From contig JAJDBM010000047.1 in the NCBI GenBank assembly GCA_029261355.1, forward strand, positions 124,001 through 188,000: a DNA stretch of 64,000 bases, given 5' to 3'. Positions 18,024 through 27,214 of the stretch are shown here, one piece after another. Source of the DNA: Nitrospirales bacterium (GTDB lineage: Bacteria; Nitrospirota; Nitrospiria; Nitrospirales; UBA8639). The notes beneath the pieces were generated by a model. It was not told the origin of the DNA, did no database searches, and saw only the letters and a program-made list of their open reading frames with translations. The position numbers and the translations under genes were made by a program. Numbering within the stretch: position 1 is the first letter of the stretch; each line of letters begins with the position of its first letter.

Positions 18024-18557
18024 CTAGGAACAATCGGGTAATCGTGGCACAATCTCAAACTCTAAGAGATCGGCCAACTCAACCGTGTCCCCCCGTTCAC
18101 GAGCTCCGATCATTAAATCCAACCAATTAACGATTGAATCGGGCGACGCCTTAGACACACCAACAGTCCTCGAGAGTTCCGCCCATTCTACATAATCTGC
18201 TAAACGGCCAAACCATTCATCAAGTTGACGCAAACGTTTTTCTCCTCGACGAAACGCACGAACCAAACTTTCCCCATCCGTCTTGAGTCCAGCACCGAAT
18301 TCTTGAGCACTTTGTGCTCCACTCTCAACAATGGATTGCATCGGTTGACTGGTTGCAACAACCTTCCCCAATGGCCCAGCTTCTTGTAAGAGCACCGCTG
18401 GGACTAAATCACGATCCGTAAAAGATTGTAGACCAACCGTCAAATTAGTCACTAAACAACCTCTGGCATGTGCCGCATCACTCACACGCGCAATCACTTC
18501 TTCAAGTTTAACCGTATCAGACATTTCCCATGTTTCTTCATCAAGCTGTACTTGCAT
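18024..18557 (-). CDS. Hypothetical protein upstream of flagellin
   Basis: A 177-residue protein I cannot assign to a family. It is acidic at the N-terminus (DEETWEMSDTVKLEEVIARV), has a predicted helical centre (RRGEKRLRQLDEWFGRLADY) and an acidic C-terminus, with no signal peptide or membrane segment. The ATG at 18557 has AAGGAGG seven bases upstream, a strong site, so it is very likely translated. It overlaps the end of the GT9 gene by 17 bases and is the last gene of the glycosyltransferase run before flagellin. An accessory role in flagellin modification or assembly is only suggested by position. Confidence 0.6.
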   Translation of the reverse strand: MQVQLDEETWEMSDTVKLEEVIARVSDAAHARGCLVTNLTVGLQSFTDRDLVPAVLLQEAGPLGKVVATSQPMQSIVESGAQSAQEFGAGLKTDGESLVRAFRRGEKRLRQLDEWFGRLADYVEWAELSRTVGVSKASPDSIVNWLDLMIGARERGDTVELADLLEFEIVPRLPDCS

Positions 18558-20190
18558 ACTTCATCCTCCTTACTGGTAAATGTTCAATTCCTAAACGCTG
18601 AACAACATCCCGTATACGATCCTGATATGTGACATAGGCTCGGGCATGTTCGCATGTCATTCCATAAAGATCGGGTTGACTTAAATTAAATGTATCGCGA
18701 AAACAGGCTGAAGTTATTGGACTAAAGGCCGGAGAACTTCGCCCTATAATTCTGGCTTCACGTGCCAATCGATTGAGTCGATCATGACAGGCATTTAGCC
18801 GAGGAACAGAAAAATGTGCTTTAGAGGTCACCTCAACCATCTCATCAGCTGTGACTCGGAGGGACTGCAACAACGGCTCGAGCCTCAAAAACGTTTCAAT
18901 TACATGAGTATGATCTGGAGGCAATCCACCAGGCATTGACACTTGGCTTGAATAGGGGACACAGCTTTCAAACCAAAACTTCCTCCAAAATTGGCCGTAC
19001 CATTGGAGAAGAGGATCTTCACTTCCCAGACGAAGATGATAGGTGCCAAGTTGGTCCACATCGACACCTGACTCATAGACTCGCATCCCGAGTGTGAAAG
19101 CTGGTAAGGCACCAAGTCCTAACGCATGGGCACAGACCGCAGCAATTGATTGAGGAAGGAGTCGGTCTTTACAACTGTGATGAGAGCAGACTTGATCAAA
19201 CCCACATGGACCGCAGGCAATGTCAGGCTGAATCACCCAATGATTGGGCCCATATGGCCCCGTCTCTCTGAAATCAACATGTCCAACCGACACATTGACG
19301 ATAGGCACTCCCACACCGACAGCAACGTGCATAGGACCGGTATCGTTAGTCAGCATCAAATCACACTGAGATAAGAGTCCAATAAGTTGAGAAATAGAGG
19401 TCTTCCCAATGGCATGGCAGAGAGGAGCCAACCCTCCAGCAGTTTTATATGTGCGAACCGCTTCTTGCATGGTAGGCAGTTCTTTGTTGTTTCCTATAAG
19501 CACAAAGCCAACATTGAGTTGCTGACTCAGCAACGCCATGGTCTGACCAAAATACTCAGGCCGCCAAGCTTTCATCACATCACTTGCCCCGATTTGCACG
19601 CCAATCCAAGATGCTGGAGTCCCAGATGCAGAAAGGAAGTTTCGTGCCCATTCACGATCGGAGTCATGCTGTGTTAATTCGACTGGCACGTAAGGACCAG
19701 GGCCGCTCCCACCTAAGGCATACACATCAACCAAATTAAATCGGTTGAATGAACGATAGGTATGCATGTCAAGGAAATAGGACATCCACGGATCCTTCAC
19801 AATCACATTCCCATCAGGAGCTGTCGTCAACCCACGGATATCAGCCGGAGCCACGTACCCAGTTAAATAGGCACTACGACGGTTAAACGACAGATTGATT
19901 ACACGATCATATCCTTGTGCAAGGAGAGGCTTTGCCCAGTTAGCGACATCTTGATAGAGAGTCACCAAATCGCGAGCCTTCACTCGTGCATCATCCATCA
20001 AGAGTTGAAAATCAAATGAGAGCACGGTACGAAGACCAGGCAGGTGCCCTGCAATTTCAGAAAATTCTGTATCTACAACAAGATCAATCTCGACCCCTGG
20101 CCACTCATACTCCAATCGTTTTAACAATGGAATCATCTGAATCAGATCACCCATACGAGTCACATTGATGATGAGAACCTGTTTATTCAT
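18541..20190 (-). CDS. GT9 (heptosyltransferase-like) glycosyltransferase with C-terminal extension
   Basis: A 549-residue cytoplasmic GT-B enzyme. The N-terminus IINVTRMGDLIQMIPLLKRL and the donor-site motif TNDTGPMHVAVGVGVPIVNV (about residue 283) are those of GT9, the ADP-heptose:LPS heptosyltransferase family. A cysteine group CGPCGFDQVCSHHSC near 327 matches the CxPC...C pattern of this family. About 200 residues beyond the catalytic fold, helical and unassigned, exceed the usual 320-360. GT9 members use ADP-heptose or related activated sugars, which fits the heptose genes at 57-62 kb. Acceptor unknown; flagellin or LPS are candidates. Confidence 0.85.
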   Translation of the reverse strand: MNKQVLIINVTRMGDLIQMIPLLKRLEYEWPGVEIDLVVDTEFSEIAGHLPGLRTVLSFDFQLLMDDARVKARDLVTLYQDVANWAKPLLAQGYDRVINLSFNRRSAYLTGYVAPADIRGLTTAPDGNVIVKDPWMSYFLDMHTYRSFNRFNLVDVYALGGSGPGPYVPVELTQHDSDREWARNFLSASGTPASWIGVQIGASDVMKAWRPEYFGQTMALLSQQLNVGFVLIGNNKELPTMQEAVRTYKTAGGLAPLCHAIGKTSISQLIGLLSQCDLMLTNDTGPMHVAVGVGVPIVNVSVGHVDFRETGPYGPNHWVIQPDIACGPCGFDQVCSHHSCKDRLLPQSIAAVCAHALGLGALPAFTLGMRVYESGVDVDQLGTYHLRLGSEDPLLQWYGQFWRKFWFESCVPYSSQVSMPGGLPPDHTHVIETFLRLEPLLQSLRVTADEMVEVTSKAHFSVPRLNACHDRLNRLAREARIIGRSSPAFSPITSACFRDTFNLSQPDLYGMTCEHARAYVTYQDRIRDVVQRLGIEHLPVRRMKYASTA

Positions 20191-20220
20191 AAGAGAAAAT
20201 ACGAGGTCGTTAAACGAGGA

Positions 20221-22038
20221 TTACACAAAATCCCTTGTTTCTAGACGATATTCGTCCATCATAAGAATCAAGAGTTCATCCCGACTTAATACCGTAGTTG
20301 GGCCTTTGCTTCGAATATTCTTAGCCACATCTTTCAATTCAACTCGATCAGAGGCAGGAAAAGACTGGAGAAGAGGAATCAACTCAGGCGTCTCCTCACT
20401 TTTCCTGATCAAGGATGCCGCGCTACGCTCACCTCTCAACATTTCGCCAAGACGGTCTGGCATGTGAAGACCGACAGTTCCTAGAAGTGTTTCCATTCGA
20501 TGAACATAGGTATGGTGGGCTAGCGTATGTTGCCGTGATGCGTGAGCCATGACTTGACGAGTATCAGGGTCGTGCAGAAACCGTTGTACGACAGGCACAA
20601 TGTCTTCAGGATTGTGAAGACGCCCCAACATGGTCTCATCATAATGTTGTGACAAAAGACTACGAGTATCGACAATCTGAAAAGCGCCACAAGCCGCAAT
20701 TTCAAATGTCCGTGGATTAATCCCATCACCAGCAGGGTCAAACCCTTGACCAGTATAAGAATGTAGATTGAGATTGACCTTTGTTTCGTTAAAAATTTTT
20801 ACACTCGTCTCTGAATCGATTCGCTCACCATTTCGCTGTAACGCCGCACCCAATGGACCAGGATTGTCCCATTCATTTCCCCAGAGCTTGAAGGACCAAT
20901 CTTGATTCAATAAAGATGGTAACAACTGCCGCCGATTGGGATACCCTGCACCGAGAAAGGACACATCAGCGCCTAATTCTGCTTGCTCTTCTTGACTGCA
21001 TGACATCGGTCTATGAACATCAGGATTGGCCGCTAAAGGCAAATAGCTCACGTGCTTGGCTCCCGCATGCGTTAACGCGTCAATACAGGCTTGTTGTTGC
21101 ATCACGAACCAAAAGTCATATCCGGACGCGACCTGCTGCCAATAGGTCAGATGACGAAAGTTTTCGACAAACCACATGGCGGTCACAACCTTCTTTTTAC
21201 GTAATTGCTCCAATACCTGAATTGACAATGGCGCTTGGGCCATCGCAATGACAAGATCTGGCGGATCCTCGGCGATATGAGCCAGGCTCACGACACCAAG
21301 CAGGTCACCAAATCGACTCTGCATCGTCATCCGTAATTGGGGATCTCGAAGGGTGTCCAAAGATTTAAATCCAGGATGATGAATCGAATGGTCAATCCAT
21401 GAGACACGATGTCCTAGATATTCCAATGCAGAAACTACATGACGCGTAACAGACAATGAGCCTCCATAAATTGGACCAACGACACCAACATGAAGCTTCC
21501 CTCCACATTGATGCGACACTCGATCACGTAGGGCTTGTTGAAACTCCCTGACATACGGTTCATGAAGAGCCGAGGAGGGAGCGTGACTGACAAAACGTAT
21601 TCGAGAGTATGACTGACTGACATGCTTGACCATGTCTTCGATGTTTCCCCATAACCACTGTATACGTTCACCCCATTTCGCGAGAGGTCGAACTGTGAGT
21701 GCATCAAACAGCTCTCGTTGATCAGGAATCAACATCAAAATCGGTGTGTCTTTAGATAACTGCTGCGTCAAGGCTTCAACGTGATAGAGAAGCCCTACTC
21801 CAATCACCAAGAGAGCCTCTCCTGGTTGATAGTCTTGAATAGCATGCTCCGCCCAGGCTTGAGCCTCTTTCCAGGGATCATAGGCACTATGAATCCACTG
21901 CTCATGCACACGGGCTGTGGGCATACCATTCTTCGCAAGCTGAATCGTGAACAAGCCCCCTTTTTCATCTCGAAGCTGGCCAGCAAGAAGAGGGTCGTAC
22001 AGACGAAGAAAACGAAGATTATCTTGAAACACGTTCAT
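20221..22038 (-). CDS. CgeB-like glycosyltransferase with Maf-like N-terminal region
   Basis: A 605-residue protein with two parts. Residues about 1-170 include GMPTARVHEQWIHSAYDPWK and EALLVIGVGLLYHVEALTQQ, which resemble the Rossmann-like region of Maf/DUF115 motility accessory proteins that modify flagellin. From about 180 (GKLHVGVVGPIYGGSLSVTR) to 520 it is a GT-B transferase of the CgeB/DUF3880 plus Glyco_trans_1_2 type, with NLNLHSYTGQGFDPAGDGIN followed by RTFEIAACGAFQIVDT. The C-terminal 80 residues are helical. The Maf resemblance is pattern-level only. It follows the GT9 gene by 30 bases and has an AGGAAC ribosome site. Confidence 0.78.
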   Translation of the reverse strand: MNVFQDNLRFLRLYDPLLAGQLRDEKGGLFTIQLAKNGMPTARVHEQWIHSAYDPWKEAQAWAEHAIQDYQPGEALLVIGVGLLYHVEALTQQLSKDTPILMLIPDQRELFDALTVRPLAKWGERIQWLWGNIEDMVKHVSQSYSRIRFVSHAPSSALHEPYVREFQQALRDRVSHQCGGKLHVGVVGPIYGGSLSVTRHVVSALEYLGHRVSWIDHSIHHPGFKSLDTLRDPQLRMTMQSRFGDLLGVVSLAHIAEDPPDLVIAMAQAPLSIQVLEQLRKKKVVTAMWFVENFRHLTYWQQVASGYDFWFVMQQQACIDALTHAGAKHVSYLPLAANPDVHRPMSCSQEEQAELGADVSFLGAGYPNRRQLLPSLLNQDWSFKLWGNEWDNPGPLGAALQRNGERIDSETSVKIFNETKVNLNLHSYTGQGFDPAGDGINPRTFEIAACGAFQIVDTRSLLSQHYDETMLGRLHNPEDIVPVVQRFLHDPDTRQVMAHASRQHTLAHHTYVHRMETLLGTVGLHMPDRLGEMLRGERSAASLIRKSEETPELIPLLQSFPASDRVELKDVAKNIRSKGPTTVLSRDELLILMMDEYRLETRDFV

Positions 22039-22052
22039 AAAACTGTTCCTGC

Positions 22053-23123
22053 TTATAGACCGAGTTCATGATGAATCTGATGACTCACATGTCGAAACTT
22101 CTCTGCCACAGCCAACCGTTGACGATCCATGGAAGCAGAATCAGAATATCGTTGCCTGGCTTTCTCATAACAGGAGGCCACGTACTCATAGACTGGCGCT
22201 ATTAAATAGAGGATTTCACCCTGTCTCGCATGACGTTGATGAAGCACGGCCTGGCTATCAATAGAGGCCAGTGTATCGAGAATTGTTTGTGCTCGATGAA
22301 CACCAACATGTTTGGCTAACACTTCTGAGCGACCGCAAGAAGCAATCCCGTCACGTTCCTCTTCATGCGACATATAATATTCGGCAATCTGAACAATTTG
22401 TTCGATGTTTCCCTTTTCATAAAACACACAATGAGTCTTATCCTGGAATAAATCTTCTAGCCCATTTCCAATATGTTCCATCAGCAATAAGCTGCCGCAG
22501 GCCATAGCCTCAAAGGTCCGAAAATTAATATCATTGTCAACACATTGATTCAGCACCATTTGAGATTGCAGATACACCGGAACGTACTCACCTGTTTCAA
22601 CATTGAGTGGATACATCTGTTGTACGGCTTCGAGTAACTGATATCTGATGGGATTACGGTCAGGATCAATTGTTCCGACGAAACTCAAATTGTGAATTCT
22701 ATGCGCCTGTATAAACTTGCTCGGATCCGAGAGTGAAAACAAAGGAAGCCAACTGACAATTTGCCTGGAATGATCTCTCACATAACTTCTAACAAAATCT
22801 CGTTGTGCAACAAATATTATATCGAATACAGCTGCGTATGCTTGATGCCAGTGATGGTGAAGATGCGAATCAATTGCATACCAACCCAAAGGAACATCAA
22901 GTCGTTCCAATCCTAAGAATAGGGGATGGGTACTTTCATCAGTGAGTAACACAAAGTCAGGCTCCCACCCCTGTGGCAATTGCTGCCACAGACGGTCAAT
23001 TGAAATGGGGAACTCCGTCATCCAAATATCACCCGTATTACTTGTCGTGCAGGTCAGGACATCATGACCCAACTCCTGAAATCCCCGTTTCAACGCTGAC
23101 AGTCCTAACAAGAGTATTTTCAT
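22053..23123 (-). CDS. CgeB-like glycosyltransferase, tandem paralogue B
   Basis: The start is set at the ATG at 23123, which overlaps the previous stop (ATGA) and gives MKILLLGLSALKRGFQELGH, identical in style to the neighbouring paralogue; the open frame extends seven residues further. About 356 residues: an N-terminal Rossmann-like half and a C-terminal half with CVDNDINFRTFEAMACGSLL and YEKGNIEQIVQIAEYYMSH, the donor-binding part of GT-B Glyco_trans_1_2/CgeB proteins. The last 80 residues are helical. It is a clear duplicate of the next gene. Acceptor and donor are unknown. Confidence 0.78.
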   Translation of the reverse strand: MKILLLGLSALKRGFQELGHDVLTCTTSNTGDIWMTEFPISIDRLWQQLPQGWEPDFVLLTDESTHPLFLGLERLDVPLGWYAIDSHLHHHWHQAYAAVFDIIFVAQRDFVRSYVRDHSRQIVSWLPLFSLSDPSKFIQAHRIHNLSFVGTIDPDRNPIRYQLLEAVQQMYPLNVETGEYVPVYLQSQMVLNQCVDNDINFRTFEAMACGSLLLMEHIGNGLEDLFQDKTHCVFYEKGNIEQIVQIAEYYMSHEEERDGIASCGRSEVLAKHVGVHRAQTILDTLASIDSQAVLHQRHARQGEILYLIAPVYEYVASCYEKARQRYSDSASMDRQRLAVAEKFRHVSHQIHHELGL

Positions 23124-24223
23124 GAGAACACAGGCCCCACACACCCCATCCTTCGGTCTGATGACTGAATAATCTTGGCATTACAGGCCAGATACATATC
23201 TCTAACACGCAAGCAATACTCATATTTCGATAGAGATGCTGAATAACGTTGACTCGCAACTTCATACACATTTGCCACATGCTCATACACAAAGGATAGG
23301 GCATTCAGAGTCACTGCGTAACAGGATTTCCTCATCATAATCAGTGACTGCACATCAGCAATCTGAATATGTTCCACAATAGTCTTTGCGCGATGAGTCA
23401 TCGTATGTAATTGAAGTACGGCCTCCCGACCAGTGAATGCAATTCTCTCTCTCTCTGATTCATGATCGAGATAATATTGAATCAACTCAACGACCTGATC
23501 AAGATTTCCCTTATCGTAGGTCACCAAATGTTTTTCATTTTCAAATAACTCATTAAACCCGTTTTCAACCTGTTCGGTGAGAAGAAAACTCCCACAAGCT
23601 AAGGCTTCAAAGGTTCGAAAATTTACTTCATTGGCCGCACATTCATTGAGCACAATCTTAGAACGATTAAAAACGCTCACGTACTCCCCTGATGTCACAA
23701 AGAGAGGCGTTCGTTCCTGAAGGGCATTGATGAATTGGGTACGTCCTGGTTTTCGTTGAGCATCCAATGTCCCTACAAAGCTGACATCATCGATTTTTGG
23801 TAATTGACCATATCGATCTCGATTGGGATTACAGAACAATGGCAACCACTGAACGACTTGGCGATTGGCATCGAACTCATAGTGAGACACAAAGCTCTGT
23901 TGCGCCACAAACACAAAATCAAAAATAGCGGCATAGGCTTTATGCCAATGTAAATGAAGGTGTGAATCAAAGACATACCAAACTAATAGAACATCTAACC
24001 GTTCTAAGCCTAAGAACATAGGCTCTGTACTCTCATCAGTCAGAAGAATACAGTCAGGATCCCATCCCGAAGGGAGTCGTTCTAAGACACAACTGATATC
24101 GACAGGAAATTCAGATATCCAAATATCGCTAGTTTCATCAGTTGTGCAGCAAGTCACCACTTCATGACCCAGCTCCTCAAACCCTGCTTTCAAAGCTGAA
24201 AACCCAAGCAACAAAATCTTCAT
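23120..24223 (-). CDS. CgeB-like glycosyltransferase, tandem paralogue A
   Basis: The ATG at 24223 is two bases after the preceding stop and aligns with the paralogue start (MKILLLGFSALKAGFEELGH); the longer frame would overlap the GT9 gene. About 367 residues with the same layout as its neighbour: DCILLTDESTEPMFLGLERL, an Asp-Ser-His segment (VFDSHLHLHWHKAYAAIFDF), and the donor half CAANEVNFRTFEALACGSFL. The two proteins are similar along their whole length, pointing to tandem duplication with later specialisation. They may add successive residues of one glycan. Confidence 0.78.
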   Translation of the reverse strand: MKILLLGFSALKAGFEELGHEVVTCCTTDETSDIWISEFPVDISCVLERLPSGWDPDCILLTDESTEPMFLGLERLDVLLVWYVFDSHLHLHWHKAYAAIFDFVFVAQQSFVSHYEFDANRQVVQWLPLFCNPNRDRYGQLPKIDDVSFVGTLDAQRKPGRTQFINALQERTPLFVTSGEYVSVFNRSKIVLNECAANEVNFRTFEALACGSFLLTEQVENGFNELFENEKHLVTYDKGNLDQVVELIQYYLDHESERERIAFTGREAVLQLHTMTHRAKTIVEHIQIADVQSLIMMRKSCYAVTLNALSFVYEHVANVYEVASQRYSASLSKYEYCLRVRDMYLACNAKIIQSSDRRMGCVGPVFS

Positions 24224-24225
24224 AG

Positions 24226-25503
24226 TTAACTTTGTGAGACGTAAGATGGTCCGGACACGCTCATGAGCTCTAGAACTGAATCCCAATCAACATTGTCACA
24301 GTTGTGAAGTTTTCCCCAGATCTGCTCACGGTATCCGGGCGATTCTAGATTCGGGTCTCCATGTTGAATAAAATGCGCTCCCCAATCATCCTGTTGACTA
24401 CTCCAAAGGCTCCATCCTTTAGGTATGACTGAGCAGGTTTCCGTCAGCAAGAGTTCAACACTTTCCTGAACTGGCCAATAATCCGGCCTGACACCCTCTG
24501 CTACATTTTGCACCTTGCATTGGAACTTTTGACTGAATACATCTTCCGCCTGCCACACCCAATGACCATGTCCGTAAGGACCCGTTTCGTGAACCCGTGC
24601 GCGCGAAAAATAAAAACCCTGAACCTTAGCCCCACAGGCCACTCCTAAATGAAGAGGGCCTGTGTCTGAACCAACAACCCAATCACAACGAGACAATATA
24701 TTCGCTAATTGCGGAAGTGACGTCTGTCCACACGCATCCCAAATCCGTCCTTGATACAAAGATGGCATTCGGTCTAAAAGGATATGAGACAATTCCCTCT
24801 CCCCTGCTCCACCCACAAGGATGACTTGTCCCTCAGGACATGCCGAAAGAAACTGTGTTATCCATTGCTCAATGACACGAAGTGGAATCCGACGATCGGC
24901 ATCGCCTGACCCTACAACAAGAGCCACTCGCTTCCTGTCACCTGAAAAGAAACGACTCACGCGAGTTGGACTGTCCTTTTCAGGATCTGGCCCTTGTAAT
25001 GTCGGAACTGTCGTTGGAGGTATGACTCCACACAGACCACAAAAGGCATCAGCTAGGTGAACACGATTTCCCCCACGATGTGTCGCGACAAGTTTCAAGT
25101 AATGCATCCAATCTGGATCAAGAGATGACAGTGGGCCATGGCAACCAGGCCCGGTCACCGCTTGGGCAAAAAGATGAGCAGCCAGGATTGCACGTGGATG
25201 GTTATTCAAGTTATAGGCCATAGAATACGGATCTAATTGTTGACGATTTAGGCTCTGTAGAGCTCGCGCGAATGCATTGCCTCTACTTTTGGACCAACTT
25301 TTTGCAATTTGCCCCCATTCACCTCCATCCAAGGGAAAAACCTGCCCAAGGGCTGGGAAATTTTCACCTAGATGCAACAATGGAGCTGCACACAAAAGAT
25401 CAAAGGTGTCCTCAGGATACAGCTCCCGCAACGAGGTCATGGCGGGTAAGGATTGAAGCAAATCCCCCAACCTCGCTAATTGAATAATGAGACGATGTGT
25501 CAT
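24226..25503 (-). CDS. GT9 (heptosyltransferase-like) glycosyltransferase
   Basis: A 425-residue GT-B enzyme of the GT9 family: N-terminal RLIIQLARLGDLLQSLPAMT and donor motif GSDTGPLHLGVACGAKVQGF around residue 278, followed by RVHETGPYGHGHWVWQAEDV. It lacks the CxPC...C group present in the other GT9 protein of this island. It is the first gene of the 18-25.5 kb minus-strand run; the ATG at 25503 is followed upstream by a 475-base divergent gap. A relic of a second copy of this gene's 5' end lies at 31380-31468. Confidence 0.85.
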   Translation of the reverse strand: MTHRLIIQLARLGDLLQSLPAMTSLRELYPEDTFDLLCAAPLLHLGENFPALGQVFPLDGGEWGQIAKSWSKSRGNAFARALQSLNRQQLDPYSMAYNLNNHPRAILAAHLFAQAVTGPGCHGPLSSLDPDWMHYLKLVATHRGGNRVHLADAFCGLCGVIPPTTVPTLQGPDPEKDSPTRVSRFFSGDRKRVALVVGSGDADRRIPLRVIEQWITQFLSACPEGQVILVGGAGERELSHILLDRMPSLYQGRIWDACGQTSLPQLANILSRCDWVVGSDTGPLHLGVACGAKVQGFYFSRARVHETGPYGHGHWVWQAEDVFSQKFQCKVQNVAEGVRPDYWPVQESVELLLTETCSVIPKGWSLWSSQQDDWGAHFIQHGDPNLESPGYREQIWGKLHNCDNVDWDSVLELMSVSGPSYVSQS

Positions 25504-25978
25504 ATTCTTGGTTATTCTCGGTTGTTTGTGTTCAGCTCTTTAATTTATTGAGTGCCAGCCTAAACGGCTGAATGCTCCATCAAGATGAAACGTGACATCA
25601 CAATTAGGGGTAATCAAAAAAACTTACATTTCTTCGTAAGTGCATGTAATCCACGTGCAGAAAACCAAAAGTCATTGACGCGGACATGAGAGGTTGAGCA
25701 CAGGGCAACGACACAATCGAGAAAAAAGAGGGTATCTAGTGAAGTCCGCAAAATACTTCATTGAAATTCCACCGCATAAAGAATGACATGCCCAATGTCT
25801 CCCCATGTTTCCGTTCTCGTATACAGTCAAAAAGACGTGAACGAACTGGCAATGGTCTTGCATTTTCTAATCGATACAAAACACTTCAACCCTCTGACAG
25901 CATTCAAGACAGATTGAGACTTTTGCTCAACACTCACCATGCTTGGAATTCTAAAATTCTAGCGGTAAGTCCCGAATA
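25504..25978. other. Divergent intergenic region with a possible glycosyltransferase relic
   Basis: The region separates a minus-strand GT9 gene from the only plus-strand gene of the island. On the plus strand, 25783-25917 encodes 44 residues including HVSVLVYSQKDVNELAMVLH, which looks like the first strand and helix of a GT2 domain, then stops; the adjacent frame continues with LRLLLNTHHAWNSKILAVSP to 25978. This pattern suggests a short frameshifted relic, but it is too short to be sure. Nothing else was recognised. Confidence 0.3.
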
Positions 25979-26986
25979 ATGAATATTGCACAAAAAATGA
26001 AACGAGAGTGGAATCAACGTGCCCAACACCATGCTCAGTATTGGGTCGCCACCGAAAACTTTCATGATGATAAGGAGTTTTCGAAGTCTGGAGAAGAAAC
26101 AGCACAGGCCCTTTTATCGTGCATTCAACCTCTTGCTGACGCGTCTTGGACGGTCCTAGAAATAGGATGCGGAGTTGGCCGCATCCTCAAACCTCTTTGC
26201 AGTCATTTCAAGCGGCTTGTCGGAATTGATGTTTCGGGAGAAATGATTCATCAAAGCAAGAACTGGTTAAAAGGATTGAATAATGTAGAAACCATAGAAA
26301 CGTCGGGGGTCGACTTAAAATCATTTCCTGACGAGACATTTAATCTGGTGTATTCATTTGTCGCCTTTCAACATATGCCCAGGCCGGTGTTTTTACGATA
26401 TTTAGAAGAAAGTAATCGAGTGTTAAAACACCAGGGATACCTATTATTTCAAATTCCAATCGGTACAATCCGAGATACTGCTATAGAAGATACAGTGACA
26501 ATGCGACAGTACAGTACCAATGAACTTGCAGATGAATTAGAGCGATGTGGGCTCGAGTCGACGGATCACTATCCTGTAGATTCCGAATTAAGACACCACA
26601 GAGAGGAAGTACCTGGTAGGATTTTTCACCTTGCAAAAAAAACAGGGACCGTTTTGTATTCAAATAATACCGATTGGTTGGAATCTGAGTGTGGAGAGAC
26701 ATTTTCACTCTTAAACACAAGAATGTATTTATGGTTTGCCGAACAATGTCTTCAAAAAGGACAGGACGACGAAGCGTTGCGAACCTATCTCGCCTTACGA
26801 GCACAAGATCCACGCAGTCTTGAAAAATGGATTCGCACTGTGGAGATCCTCGTTCAACAAGGAAAACATGAGGAGGCACAGGACACACTTGAAAAACTCA
26901 CAATTGCCATTCCAATCTATGAAACACTTACCGCATTACTTGAATCAAAAAATTGCGTAAGACTAGAAAGAATGTCAAACGGTTGA
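25979..26986 (+). CDS. SAM-dependent methyltransferase with TPR-like tail
   Basis: A 335-residue class I methyltransferase, and the only convincing plus-strand gene between 18 and 64 kb. Motif I is VLEIGCGVGRILKPL near residue 58, followed by LVGIDVSGEMI and the post-core NLVYSFVAFQHMP. The C-terminal 80 residues (CLQKGQDDEALRTYLALRAQ and ILVQQGKHEEAQDTLEKL) read as two or three tetratricopeptide-like repeats. It probably methylates a sugar or glycan of this island; the substrate is not visible. No strong ribosome site precedes the ATG. After the TGA the same frame stays open for another 71 codons. Confidence 0.8.
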   Translation: MNIAQKMKREWNQRAQHHAQYWVATENFHDDKEFSKSGEETAQALLSCIQPLADASWTVLEIGCGVGRILKPLCSHFKRLVGIDVSGEMIHQSKNWLKGLNNVETIETSGVDLKSFPDETFNLVYSFVAFQHMPRPVFLRYLEESNRVLKHQGYLLFQIPIGTIRDTAIEDTVTMRQYSTNELADELERCGLESTDHYPVDSELRHHREEVPGRIFHLAKKTGTVLYSNNTDWLESECGETFSLLNTRMYLWFAEQCLQKGQDDEALRTYLALRAQDPRSLEKWIRTVEILVQQGKHEEAQDTLEKLTIAIPIYETLTALLESKNCVRLERMSNG

Positions 26987-27025
26987 GCAGGAAACATCCT
27001 AACAAGGCTATGTGCATCAGCATGC

Positions 27026-27202
27026 ATGCGTACAGACCTCCTCATCTCACCGCCTCGCTTCATCATTCAATTCTCAGACGTGGCCAGCTTAGGACTATAC
27101 AAACAATTCATAGAATTCTTTCGCATCAACATGCCTAAAAAACAATCAAGGAGACTAGGATTTCCTCAAATTATACGAGATAAAATGGAGGGAGAGTATT
27201 AA
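27026..27202 (+). CDS. Small ORF or relic in frame behind the methyltransferase
   Basis: After the methyltransferase TGA (26984-26986) the same frame remains open through 27202. From the first ATG at 27026 it encodes 58 residues including RTDLLISPPRFIIQFSDVAS and FIEFFRINMPKKQSRRLGFP, which look protein-like. No ribosome binding site is evident. It may be the lost C-terminus of a longer protein, a decayed gene fragment or chance. No family is recognised. Confidence 0.25.
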   Translation: MRTDLLISPPRFIIQFSDVASLGLYKQFIEFFRINMPKKQSRRLGFPQIIRDKMEGEY

Positions 27203-27214
27203 GCAGTAGTATCT

